Virus record (IMG/VR): IMGVR_UViG_3300044631_002648
Location: 1 to 64,000 of that record
DNA length: 64,000 nt
Source: a virus
Direction: 5' to 3' (one strand)
The position numbers and the translations under genes were made by a program. The notes below the pieces were generated by a model. The model saw nothing but the letters and a program-made list of their open reading frames with translations. It was not told the origin of the DNA and did no database searches. Below are positions 13,796-20,711 of the stretch, piece after piece. How positions within the stretch are numbered: position 1 is the stretch's first letter; each line of letters begins with the position of its first letter.

Positions 13796-14035
13796 ATGCC
13801 CCTCCTCCTCCCCCTCCCCTCCATAGGCTCCCGCTCCCTCCTCCTAGTCTCTCGCTCCTCCCCTCGCCTCCCCCTCCTCGCCTCCTTCGCCTCCTGGCGA
13901 TCGAGAGAGGCAGGATGGCTCGGCCTCCTCTCTCTTCGCCTCCCTGGCCTCTGGCTCCTTCGCCTTCGCTCCCTCCCATCCCGTGAGAAGCTCGATAGGC
14001 TCGGCCATGGCGTAGGGTCTAACTTCCTTCCATAG
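13796..14035 (+). CDS. Island gene 11, Leu/Arg-rich protein
   Basis: ATG 13796 follows the previous TAG by 1 bp and gives 79 aa (MPLLLPLPSIGSRSLLLVSR). Leu, Ser, Arg and Pro dominate. The C-terminus (EKLDRLGHGVGSNFLP) is more ordinary. It may be real, or an open frame permitted by the base bias. Confidence 0.4.
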   Translation: MPLLLPLPSIGSRSLLLVSRSSPRLPLLASFASWRSREAGWLGLLSLRLPGLWLLRLRSLPSREKLDRLGHGVGSNFLP

Positions 14036-14066
14036 CCTCTCTCAAGGCCTCAGAAGCTCCTCTCAG

Positions 14067-14097
14067 AGCCCGCTCTCCTTCCATAGGATGGCGGGCT
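14067..14097 (+). terminator. Probable terminator at island end
   Basis: AGCCCGC (14067-14073) pairs with GCGGGCT (14091-14097), with a smaller internal pairing, followed by TCTCTG. It lies 31 bp after the last island gene. Confidence 0.5.
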
Positions 14098-14103
14098 TCT
14101 CTG

Positions 14104-14175
14104 TATGCGCTCCTATGCTGCCACACGCATAGAGGGCAACTGGGGGATTATCCCCTATTCGCATAGGCGCATAAC
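14104..14175. repeat. CGCATA-rich right border and GGGGA inverted repeat
   Basis: The stretch holds TATGCGC, CACGCATAG, GGGGA-TTA-TCCCC (14143-14155), TTCGCATAGG and CGCATAACGC. These mirror the TATGC/GCATA elements at the left border of the island. Confidence 0.45.
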
Positions 14176-14185
14176 GCAAAGCATG

Positions 14186-14213
14186 AAAAAGCCGACCCCG
14201 TAGGTCGGCTTTT
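14186..14213. terminator. Bidirectional terminator
   Basis: AAAAGCCGACC-CCGTA-GGTCGGCTTTT has an 11-bp stem with A- and T-runs on either side. It serves the minus-strand mini-gene that ends at 14219 and can also stop leftover island transcription. Confidence 0.85.
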
Positions 14214-14218
14214 AATGG

Positions 14219-14371
14219 TCAGTCTAGAGGGATCTCTAGGGCCTCGAGCTCGCTGATCATGCTGCGTACGCTGCTGATCATGCTTTCGAGGCGCTTCTCG
14301 CTCTCCTGGTGGCGCTTCTCGAGCTCTGCGAGCTGAGCGGCGAACAGGTCGGCGATCGAGGGGGAGGCCAT
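14219..14371 (-). CDS. 50-aa coiled-coil mini-protein in island dialect
   Basis: ATG at 14369-14371 on the minus strand encodes MASPSIADLFAAQLAELEKR, then two MIS repeats with Glu-rich heptads (ESMISSVRSMISELEALE). It is a short coiled coil. Codon use (GAG, CTC, GCC, AGC) matches the island although the gene is antisense to it. It ends just before a bidirectional terminator. Confidence 0.6.
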   Translation of the reverse strand: MASPSIADLFAAQLAELEKRHQESEKRLESMISSVRSMISELEALEIPLD

Positions 14372-14533
14372 GGGGGATCGGTTGTAGAGGTGCGCGAGCG
14401 ATCTCTCGCTCGTGAACCAGTCTGTCAGAAATCCGCGCCGATCGAGGCCGATTGCTGCATTTCTTCAAACAGTTTCGCTTATGTCAGTCATAAGCAAAGC
14501 TGATAGTGTAAATGTACTACAGCGCGGTAGCGG

Positions 14534-14550
14534 GAATGATTATCAGTATT
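14534..14550. promoter_or_regulatory. Weak Fur-like site
   Basis: GAATGATTATCAGTATT contains TGATTATCA, one half of a Fur-type 7-1-7 repeat, with a degraded second half. It lies in the 14372-14594 gap, which holds no gene that can be supported. Confidence 0.2.
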
Positions 14551-14594
14551 GGCGTGGGCATACCCCTCCGAAAAACGGCCTCATTTTTCATCAA

Positions 14595-15011
14595 CTATTT
14601 TCCCCTATGCATATCTGCATCACTCTCTAGTAGATAATCAAGGGCTGCGCTAATCAATGCGGGGGAATCATCGAAATGACCAAGACCTAAATTGCAAGGG
14701 CTGCAAATGTAGCCTCTAAATTTGTCAGTGGTATGACAATGATCCAACACCCATCGTTCTGTGTGTTTTGTGCAGATGGGACACGGCCCTGGAGGAGGGG
14801 CTGGATTATTGCGTTTTAGACGATTGCGAAGGCGTGCGTGATCGCGAATGCATGTTTTACAGCGTGAATCAAGATTATCTACATTGCGAGGCTGAGCTGG
14901 AAAGGCAATGAGAGGCTTTTCTTCATTGCAAAGTTGACACCTTTTTGCTGGACCTTCGAGAGGACTGAATGGCAGCGATGAGGAGAGTAGTGACAATTGC
15001 GACGATGCCAC
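14595..15011 (-). CDS. Endonuclease VII-like HNH nuclease
   Basis: The 138-aa product has zinc-type Cys pairs (RCQLCNEEKP, RCKTCIRDHA) and then the recombination endonuclease VII core CPICTKHTERWVLDHCHTTD with SPCNLGLGHFDD. Phage T4 endonuclease VII resolves branched DNA; stand-alone relatives often act as homing-type nucleases. The gene is inverted relative to its neighbours and isolated, which suggests insertion. Confidence 0.85.
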   Translation of the reverse strand: MASSQLSLLSSSLPFSPLEGPAKRCQLCNEEKPLIAFPAQPRNVDNLDSRCKTCIRDHARLRNRLKRNNPAPPPGPCPICTKHTERWVLDHCHTTDKFRGYICSPCNLGLGHFDDSPALISAALDYLLESDADMHRGK

Positions 15012-15132
15012 TGTTGCAACAATTCTTTACAGAGCATAGTCATGAAAACTTAGTTGGCACATGGCGAGTCAAGGCCTTATGGCCGCAGACGAGCCATTAT
15101 GGCGAGGCTCCATTCAGAACTTTCCATCACAA

Positions 15133-15154
15133 AGAGCGGCCTCAAAGCCGCTCT
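15133..15154. terminator. CTCAAA-loop hairpin
   Basis: AGAGCGGC-CTCAAA-GCCGCTCT is a perfect 8-bp stem in the gene-free 15012-15623 stretch. It lacks a long T-run but has the recurring CTCAAA loop. Confidence 0.55.
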
Positions 15155-15200
15155 GTTTGAAAACAAGCCAGACATTCCCTTCCATTGTTATTTCCAGAAC

Positions 15201-15228
15201 AAAGGCGCCCCTCAAAGGGCGCCTTTTA
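15201..15228. terminator. CTCAAA-loop terminator
   Basis: AAAGGCGCCC-CTCAAA-GGGCGCCTTT is a 10-bp stem with T residues after it. It is the second hairpin with the same loop within 100 bp. Confidence 0.75.
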
Positions 15229-15460
15229 GTGCCAAAAGCCATTGTTTACGTGTGTTTTTGAGCCATCCGCGCAGTTGCACGCATTTTCCCCTTGCATTTA
15301 CCAGGCGTACTGGAGCGACGCCGCTTTTGGGGCGGCGTCTCAGAGCTGGAAGGACATTTGCCAGTCCTAGAAGGCTTGCGAGGGGCTTGGCGTCGAGAGC
15401 TTTTTGTTGCCCTGAAGCGCTCAGTGGCCGCTTTGGGGCGGCCCCTCGCTTAGTGCTGAA
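15229..15460. other. Hairpin-dense stretch without a supported gene
   Basis: GACGCCGC/GCGGCGTC near 15315-15337, AGGAC/GTCCT near 15351-15368 and GGCCGC/GCGGCC near 15426-15443 are strong stems. A TTG-start frame (15292-15453, 53 codons) crosses them but has no ribosome site. The stretch may be a structured RNA. Confidence 0.35.
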
Positions 15461-15515
15461 TCACTGGTGAGACGTTTTCACTGGTGAGGCGTCGCTCGTC
15501 AGTGTCGCTTGTCAG
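15461..15515. repeat. Two pairs of direct repeats upstream of the gene at 15624
   Basis: TCACTGGTGAG(A/G)CGT occurs at 15461 and 15478. TCGCT(C/T)GTCAG occurs at 15492 and 15505. The close tandem spacing looks like regulator binding sites. Confidence 0.5.
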
Positions 15516-15530
15516 AAGACGTACGTTGCA

Positions 15531-15550
15531 CTATGCGTATAGCATAACGT
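15531..15550. promoter_or_regulatory. CTATGC/TAGCATAA operator-like element
   Basis: CTATGC-GTA-TAGCATAACGT closely matches CTATGC-AGAA-TAGCATAATGT beside the repressor gene at 30.65 kb. It lies 74 bp before the gene at 15624. Confidence 0.45.
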
Positions 15551-15623
15551 GGGCTGATGGTGATCTGTTTTCCCCATTGCTCCCAATCGTGCTACTGTAG
15601 GCCAGTTCGGCCTTTCGTGTATC

Positions 15624-16292
15624 ATGGTGAACACCACTCAATGGTGCTTAATTTCCCACTGGGAATTTAGTGACTGGCTCTGGCGTATTGATTTCACGCT
15701 CCATCCAGACGCATTGTTTGATCAATTGCTGTTTTCGTACCACGAACGGCTCATGGTGATCAAAGCTTTTGAGACCATGGGAAATCGCCAACAGCAAATT
15801 GAAGAGCGTTTTGCTGAATGCCACAAAGGCGGTCCTTGGTACGCCCCTCGACCAGAGCTAAGGCGGTTCGTAGAAGATGAGGCAATGTGTGAAACGCTTA
15901 CGGCTAAGCATTTGTTTGGCATGAGAGAAGGCCGCCTTAATTGGCGGCCTGCAAGGCTTGATATGCGATCAAAAATGGAAAGAGCTCAAGGCGAAGGGGA
16001 GCTGCCAAAATTTGTGCGGAATGCGGAGCGTTTTGTGATGTGGGCCGTCGATGACGTGACGGGAGATGGTGAGGCGTGTTTACCGAGGGGAATCATTCAG
16101 CATCCAGCGAATTCCCTTTATCAGCCAAAAACTATTTACAACACCATTCGCATTCTTGTCGAGCAAGAGAAAGTGGCTAAAGCTTCGTCTGGGAGGCTTT
16201 TGTTGACCGACAAGGGGCAAGAGGAAATTGATGGATTAAAAAAAGTGGAAGAATTAAAAAGAAAAGGCAGTGTGAGGACATTGCGTCTGTAA
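15624..16292 (+). CDS. Hypothetical protein with possible C-terminal winged helix
   Basis: The 222-aa product starts MVNTTQWCLISHWEFSDWLW, rich in Trp. The C-terminal 90 residues, with YNTIRILVEQEKVAKASSGR and LLLTDKGQEEIDGL, resemble a winged-helix DNA-binding fold. It follows the operator-like elements at 15.46-15.55 kb, so it may be a regulator. The family is not recognised. Confidence 0.6.
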   Translation: MVNTTQWCLISHWEFSDWLWRIDFTLHPDALFDQLLFSYHERLMVIKAFETMGNRQQQIEERFAECHKGGPWYAPRPELRRFVEDEAMCETLTAKHLFGMREGRLNWRPARLDMRSKMERAQGEGELPKFVRNAERFVMWAVDDVTGDGEACLPRGIIQHPANSLYQPKTIYNTIRILVEQEKVAKASSGRLLLTDKGQEEIDGLKKVEELKRKGSVRTLRL

Positions 16293-16363
16293 AAGCTGAA
16301 GTTTGTATAAACAACCACTTTCCCTTCATTGTTCTCTCTCTAGCGTGAAGAGACACAGCGGAA

Positions 16364-16558
16364 ATGACTATGTGGGACGACCTTCCAGAGCCCTTCATGG
16401 TCGGCGCCATCAAACTTTGGCCTGCCCATAGTCGTCCTGGCTATACGTGGTTCATTGCTCACGAAGGTAAGCCTTATTACTTTCGGAGTAAGAGCGAGGC
16501 CATGCTTTTTGCAAAGGACAGGCAGTCCATTGAAGATCCTGAAATGCTGTGCGATTAG
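16364..16558 (+). CDS. 64-aa hypothetical protein
   Basis: The product MTMWDDLPEPFMVGAIKLWP continues with beta-like GYTWFIAHEGKPYYFRSKSE and an amphipathic helix. It ends 51 bp before a terminator. No function is recognised. Confidence 0.6.
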   Translation: MTMWDDLPEPFMVGAIKLWPAHSRPGYTWFIAHEGKPYYFRSKSEAMLFAKDRQSIEDPEMLCD

Positions 16559-16608
16559 CGAAAGATTTGATTAAGAGGCCAGTGACCGTAGCTAAGCTGG
16601 TTCCGTTC

Positions 16609-16635
16609 AAGAGCCGCCTTTGAGGGCGGCTCTTT
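16609..16635. terminator. Terminator with TTTGAG loop (CTCAAA on the other strand)
   Basis: AAGAGCCGCC-TTTGAG-GGCGGCTCTT has an 8-10 bp stem with Ts after it. The loop is the reverse complement of CTCAAA, so this is the same hairpin type inverted. Confidence 0.75.
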
Positions 16636-16649
16636 CGTCTCAATCACTA

Positions 16650-18068
16650 ATGACAATGACGGAGAAAGTTGCTCGCACAGGGCGCGTACAAAGCTGGCTT
16701 GATGATCCAGAGGGGCGTCTTGCCGTTAGCTGCACAGTATTCAACGTGCAGGACAGTATGGAAGGCGAAGATGGCATTGAAGCTTCTTGGCGTTTTGTGA
16801 GTCATGGCCTGCGCAATGGTGCTGGCGTGGCAGTCCATTTGTCTGATTTGCGGCCCAAGGGAGAGGAAAACGGAAAAGGCCTTGTAGCGAGTGGTCCAGT
16901 TAGCTTCGGCAAAATCTATTCCACATTGAATGAAATTCTGCGTAGGGGCGGAAAGTATAAGAACGGTGCAATTGTTCTCCACATTGATTATTCCCACCCT
17001 GATGCATTGGAATTTATCAAGGCATCGCGAAGTGAGCTTCCTTGGGTGAAGCGTTGCGTGAATGTGGATAGTGAATTTATGGAGAAAAGTTCTCCTGAAT
17101 TGATTGATGCATTGCTGAAGGGAATTGCTTCGGGCGACATTTGGCTAAACAAAATTCGCTACGACCAACGCGGCGAACGCATTCGTGCGAATGTATGCCT
17201 GGAAGTGTATTTGCCCCATCGCGGCACTTGTCTGTTGCAGCATGTCAATATGGGCGCCTGCACCATTGAAGACGTTGTAGGAGCCTTTAAGGAGGGCATG
17301 CAGCAGCTTTGTGAGCTGCATGCCTTTACTGGCGTGGGCGACACTGGAGAATACCTGCCTGCAGTGGTGGATCGGCAAGTGGGCCTAGGCATGCTGGGCC
17401 TCGCTAATTTCCTGGCGCAGGAAGGCATTTCCTATAAGGACTTCGGCCTGGCCCTAAAGGATGTGAATGATGGCAAGGGTGGTGCTGTTACAAATGCACG
17501 TACTGCCGCCATTGTTTTGAAGCAAGCGATCATGGAGGCTGCTGCAATTGCCCGTCAGTACAACATGGATCGGGCCTTCTGCATTGCCCCTACTGCCTCA
17601 TGCTCCTATCGCTACACAGACTTGCGTGGATTTACTACCACTCCTGAAATTGCTCCCCCGATTGCTCGCCATGTGGACCGCGATAGCGGCACATTTGGCG
17701 TGGAAAGCTTTGACTACGGCGATGTTGAGACGGCAGCAGATGTGGGCTGGGAAGATTACAAGCGTGTGGCTGATGAACTGGTTCGTATGTACCAGAGCAG
17801 CAATTTGTTCCATGGATATAGCTTTAATTCTTGGAGCGATGTTGTCATTTATGACGAAGCCTTCCTCAAGGATTGGCTAGCATCTCCTCAGACGAGCCTC
17901 TACTATTCGCTGCAAGTTCTACCAGACACGCAGCGTAAAGATGATGCCTACGCGGCATTAGATGACGACTTTAAGAGCATGTTTGGTCTCGACGATGAGT
18001 CGATGGCTGATCAGAGTTCTGCGTCTTGTGATTTAGAGGCTGGTTTCTGCAGCTCATGTGCTGAGTGA
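16650..18068 (+). CDS. nrdA: Ribonucleotide reductase alpha subunit, class I phage type
   Basis: The 472-aa product from ATG 16650 reduces ribonucleotides to deoxyribonucleotides. The active-site trio is visible: C28 in AVSCTVFNVQDS, the thiyl-radical C183 in ANVCLEV, and C194 in GTCLLQHVNMGA. C467/C470 near the C-terminus (FCSSC) form the redox shuttle. The RAFCIAPTASCSYRY loop binds substrate. The protein is far shorter than bacterial NrdA (about 760 aa) and has no room for the N-terminal ATP cone, so dATP feedback is probably lost. The beta-like partner is next door. An in-frame ATG at 16620 is less likely because it overlaps a terminator. Confidence 0.9.
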   Translation: MTMTEKVARTGRVQSWLDDPEGRLAVSCTVFNVQDSMEGEDGIEASWRFVSHGLRNGAGVAVHLSDLRPKGEENGKGLVASGPVSFGKIYSTLNEILRRGGKYKNGAIVLHIDYSHPDALEFIKASRSELPWVKRCVNVDSEFMEKSSPELIDALLKGIASGDIWLNKIRYDQRGERIRANVCLEVYLPHRGTCLLQHVNMGACTIEDVVGAFKEGMQQLCELHAFTGVGDTGEYLPAVVDRQVGLGMLGLANFLAQEGISYKDFGLALKDVNDGKGGAVTNARTAAIVLKQAIMEAAAIARQYNMDRAFCIAPTASCSYRYTDLRGFTTTPEIAPPIARHVDRDSGTFGVESFDYGDVETAADVGWEDYKRVADELVRMYQSSNLFHGYSFNSWSDVVIYDEAFLKDWLASPQTSLYYSLQVLPDTQRKDDAYAALDDDFKSMFGLDDESMADQSSASCDLEAGFCSSCAE

Positions 18069-18077
18069 CCAATTAAA

Positions 18078-18100
18078 AGAGGGGGCCAGCGGCCCCCTTT
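18078..18100 (+). terminator. Intrinsic terminator between alpha and beta genes
   Basis: GGGGGCC-AGC-GGCCCCC with flanking A and T residues forms a 7-bp GC stem. With only three T residues it may be leaky and set the alpha:beta ratio. Confidence 0.6.
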
Positions 18101-18127
18101 CGTATCCACACTATTCCATCGTTTGAA

Positions 18128-18865
18128 ATGGCTACTGCCGAGAAAAGTCCTTATTTGTCAATGATTGCCAAGAAGCGGCCTTGGCAGGCCACACCTGTTG
18201 GCCGTGATCAAGTTGTAGAAGGAAGTGAGGCGACAATTTTCCGCGCTCTCGCATTGCGGCATCTAGAACTTCCCGTTCGTGAGCTTTTGGAGCAAGGGCT
18301 TCAGCGCGACTTGCCATCGACGCCTGGTGTGATCGAGGCTTTGCGTCACAATCAGCAGGATGAGGAGCGCCATGACGAGGCGCTCAACTACGTTGCTGCC
18401 GCTCATGGCGTAAATGAAAAAGCTGAAAAAGAAGCGGGCAACATCCTAAGGGCATGGAATGAGCACCCTGCTCACCCCATCCTCAAGGCAGCAATCTTAG
18501 AGCGATCCATTTTCTTTATCATCCTTCCCTTTTTCCGTTTTAACGGCGATGTTGGGATGCGAACTGTTTCGCGGGATATTAGTCGCGATGAGCAGGTGCA
18601 TGTTGGTGTGCATAGTCTTGTTGCAATGGAGTTAGGAGAGGGTGCTGGCGAAAGTTTGAATAAGCTACGCCGAGCGACAGCGTTGTGGGCATTTGATGAG
18701 CTTGGGCGTAGTGACAACAAATGGTTAGACAAAGACTTTTGGCTGCGCTCAAGCGACAGTTTGTTTGAACGTGGCAAAGCTGAGGGCCTCACCGAATCCC
18801 GCGCATCGGTGATGCCAGCTTTCTTTGAGACCGCTAATTACAACTTGCCTTCTTACGGACGCTAG
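18128..18865 (+). CDS. nrdB: Ribonucleotide reductase beta-like subunit lacking the radical tyrosine
   Basis: The 245-aa ferritin-like protein has two di-metal motifs: E79-x-x-H82 (DEERHDEALNY) and E155-x-x-H158 (SRDEQVHVGVH), with E125 as a likely third ligand. In E. coli-type beta the radical tyrosine sits four residues after the first His; here that position is L86. This suggests a tyrosine-free cofactor (Mn/Fe or Mn/Mn), as proposed for some cyanophage class I enzymes. The protein is about 130 residues shorter than E. coli NrdB. It lies 60 bp after the alpha gene. Confidence 0.85.
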   Translation: MATAEKSPYLSMIAKKRPWQATPVGRDQVVEGSEATIFRALALRHLELPVRELLEQGLQRDLPSTPGVIEALRHNQQDEERHDEALNYVAAAHGVNEKAEKEAGNILRAWNEHPAHPILKAAILERSIFFIILPFFRFNGDVGMRTVSRDISRDEQVHVGVHSLVAMELGEGAGESLNKLRRATALWAFDELGRSDNKWLDKDFWLRSSDSLFERGKAEGLTESRASVMPAFFETANYNLPSYGR

Positions 18866-18924
18866 GTCTACCAGCGCTTTTAAGCGGAGGAGCGCTAAGA
18901 TATTTCTTCTTTGAGTGCTCCTTC

Positions 18925-19446
18925 GTGGAAAAGCAGTGTGCGATGTGCGGTGAAATCAAATCCGCCCGTGAGTTTTACAAGGAAAAGAGAGTACATGATG
19001 GCTTGACCGCACGCTGTAAAAATTGCACGCGGGAGGCCGCTAACACAAGTTATCAAAACAGAAGGGAAATTGTCCTCGCATCACACAAGGAAAAGTATTG
19101 CGCAAAGAAGAATAGAGCCTCAGCATTGATGAAAAACTATGGGATGACCATAGAGGAATGGAACGAAATGTTCGCCAGTCAAAACTATAGATGTGCAATT
19201 TGTGGGTCAAAAGATCCGCTCAACACGGCAAAAAACTTTGTCGTTGACCATTGTCATTCGCTTGGACATGTGAGAGGCATACTATGTTCGCCGTGCAATG
19301 CAATGCTTGGCTTTGCCCACGATGATCCAAATGTTTTATGGGATGCCATGACTTATTTGCTGTCACGCCCCGTTGGCGAGACCGTCGAAGAGCGAAAAAA
19401 ACGGCATGGGTACAAGGGGAATGACAAGAGTGAAAAGCTGCGCTAA
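18925..19446 (+). CDS. Endonuclease VII-like HNH nuclease
   Basis: The 173-aa product (GTG start) has Cys pairs CAMCGE and CKNCTREA, a helical linker with MKNYGMTIEEWNEM, then the endonuclease VII core YRCAICGSKDPLNTA, VVDHCHSLGHVRGILC and SPCNAMLGFAHDD. The full layout is that of phage recombination endonuclease VII-like HNH proteins. It sits between the ribonucleotide reductase pair and a phosphoesterase on the same strand. Confidence 0.85.
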   Translation: MEKQCAMCGEIKSAREFYKEKRVHDGLTARCKNCTREAANTSYQNRREIVLASHKEKYCAKKNRASALMKNYGMTIEEWNEMFASQNYRCAICGSKDPLNTAKNFVVDHCHSLGHVRGILCSPCNAMLGFAHDDPNVLWDAMTYLLSRPVGETVEERKKRHGYKGNDKSEKLR

Positions 19447-19466
19447 TATTTCCAAGGTGTGAGGAG

Positions 19467-19495
19467 AAGGGGCGCCCCGCAAAGGGCGCCCTTTG
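19467..19495 (+). terminator. CGCAAA-loop terminator
   Basis: GGGCGCCC-CGCAAA-GGGCGCCC followed by TTT forms a perfect 8-bp stem. The loop differs by one base from the CTCAAA loop seen elsewhere. Confidence 0.75.
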
Positions 19496-19503
19496 TCTTG
19501 TCT

Positions 19504-20025
19504 ATGGTCAATTGCTGGCTCATTTCAGACACGCATTGGGGCCATGAAAAGGCCTATACGTTTCTGCGTCCTGATGGGGAGAAGCTGCGTCCTTTTGGGG
19601 ACGCAGCAGAAGCAGATGAAGCAATGGTGGAGCGATGGAATGCCGTGGTTAGGCCCAAGGATCGCATCTACCACCTAGGGGACGTTGCCATTCCACGTAG
19701 GGGCCTAAAAGTGTTGGAAAAGCTCAATGGGCGGAAAGTGTTGGTACGCGGGAATCACGATGTTTTTAAGCTTTCAGACTATGCACAGTATTTTGATGAT
19801 GTGAGGGGGTGTTTTTATCACCACGAATTTATGCTGAGTCACATTCCCTTGCATCCCGAGCTATTTCAACAGCGCTTTAGAGGCAATATTCACGGTCACC
19901 TCCATTGTCATAACGTGAGGCTCTCTGATGGGAGCCTAGATCGAAGGTATTTCAATTGCTGCGTCGAGCAAAATGATTTTGCGCCTTTCCATTGGGACGA
20001 GGTAATGGCCTATTTCGACCTATAG
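19504..20025 (+). CDS. Calcineurin-like metallophosphoesterase
   Basis: The 173-aa product from ATG 19504 has the full metal-site set: D9-x-H11 (SDTHWGH), G59-D60, G83-N84-H85-D86, H113 (SHIPLH) and G131-H132-x-H134 (GHLH). It matches the compact phosphoesterases found in many phages. The substrate (nucleotide, phosphodiester or RNA) cannot be read from the sequence. An earlier in-frame start would overlap the terminator. Confidence 0.9.
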   Translation: MVNCWLISDTHWGHEKAYTFLRPDGEKLRPFGDAAEADEAMVERWNAVVRPKDRIYHLGDVAIPRRGLKVLEKLNGRKVLVRGNHDVFKLSDYAQYFDDVRGCFYHHEFMLSHIPLHPELFQQRFRGNIHGHLHCHNVRLSDGSLDRRYFNCCVEQNDFAPFHWDEVMAYFDL

Positions 20026-20055
20026 TTTATTTATCGCCTCGCATCATGCGAACTA

Positions 20056-20298
20056 ATGGAAAGAGCAGGATTGGCTCCTTCCGACGAATTAAATGGTGGC
20101 CTCAATCCCAGAAGGACGTTTAATACGCCCATCAGGGAGCCATGGAATGCGCCCATTCATAATACGTTGAAGGCCATTGATAATCACATGGCTTTGTACT
20201 TTAGAGACGGTAATAAGTGGCATTTGGCGAAAGCTGATATGTTGCGGGAATACCTGCGCGAGCTAAAGTCTTGGATTCACGAACAGGAAGGAAAGTGA
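20056..20298 (+). CDS. 80-aa hypothetical protein
   Basis: The product MERAGLAPSDELNGGLNPRR has a disordered-looking first half and a helical second half (ADMLREYLRELKSWIHEQEG). Its stop overlaps the GTG of the next gene. No family is recognised. Confidence 0.6.
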   Translation: MERAGLAPSDELNGGLNPRRTFNTPIREPWNAPIHNTLKAIDNHMALYFRDGNKWHLAKADMLREYLRELKSWIHEQEGK

Positions 20299-20489
20299 GC
20301 TGGAGGCTTTGGGCGAAAGCGCTGGGCGAGAAGGCGGGAAAGAATGAAAAAGAGGCAGATATGGTGGCTCTTATTAGAACTATTATTCTTTCCTCATACA
20401 TCGTTACCAATTTGTTCATTGTCGCTGGCGTGATCCGCCATTGGAATGATATTGAATACAGTTTGCCAGCAAAAGAAAAGGGGCCCTGA
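20295..20489 (+). CDS. 64-aa single-span membrane protein
   Basis: GTG 20295 overlaps the previous TGA as GTGA. A charged N-terminus (KALGEKAGKNEKEAD) precedes one hydrophobic segment, ALIRTIILSSYIVTNLFIVA. The stop codon lies in the loop of the terminator hairpin. A holin-like or host-membrane role is possible but not shown. Confidence 0.6.
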   Translation: MSWRLWAKALGEKAGKNEKEADMVALIRTIILSSYIVTNLFIVAGVIRHWNDIEYSLPAKEKGP

Positions 20490-20500
20490 GGCCCCTTTTT
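20476..20500. terminator. Bidirectional terminator, loop contains a stop codon
   Basis: AAAAGGGGCC-CTGA-GGCCCCTTTTT is a 9-10 bp stem. The TGA of the upstream gene is in the loop. On the other strand it ends the mini-gene at 20508-20627. Confidence 0.9.
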
Positions 20501-20507
20501 ATTGAGA

Positions 20508-20627
20508 TTAGAACCAGTGCGGTTTGGGCACGTAAGCCACGCCTCGATAGACGAGAGAGGCCATTTGTGCTTCGCGCAGGCGTGCGGCTTTCTCAAGCTG
20601 TTGCTTGATCAGTGCAAGAGGGTTCAT
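20508..20627 (-). CDS. 39-aa YRGVxY mini-protein (DUF4278-like)
   Basis: ATG at 20625-20627 encodes MNPLALIKQQLEKAARLREA, then ASLVYRGVAYVPKPHWF. The YRGVAY motif is typical of small DUF4278-like proteins common in cyanobacteria and their phages; the function is unknown. This motif supports a cyanobacterial host. Confidence 0.65.
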   Translation of the reverse strand: MNPLALIKQQLEKAARLREAQMASLVYRGVAYVPKPHWF

Positions 20628-20641
20628 GGTGGTTCCCGATG

Positions 20642-20690
20642 ATGCTGTCCCCGTTCCGTGACAGCGAGTCATGCGCCCTGTCGCCAGGGT
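20642..20690 (-). promoter_or_regulatory. Two-hairpin leader between tRNA and mini-gene
   Basis: On the minus strand CCCTG-GCGA-CAGGG (20676-20689) and GCTGTC/GACAGC follow the tRNA and precede the YRGVxY gene. The first loop is a GNRA tetraloop. The tRNA and mini-gene may share a transcript that is cut here. Confidence 0.45.
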
Positions 20691-20711
20691 GAACGTACCT
20701 TTAGTGTATCA

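Noticed and set aside
10066-14035. HIP1 (GCGATCGC) enrichment as an explanation for the palindromes
   Set aside because: CGATCG and GATC are common, but I did not see the full HIP1 octamer as a recurring element.
14148-14468. 106-aa minus-strand frame beside the island
   Set aside because: The 14219-14371 frame on the same strand has a better start, coiled-coil pattern and ends before the terminator; the longer frame crosses the terminator.
15292-15453. TTG-start frame of 53 codons in the 15-kb gap
   Set aside because: It runs through strong hairpins, has no ribosome site and no ATG; structure explains the stretch better.
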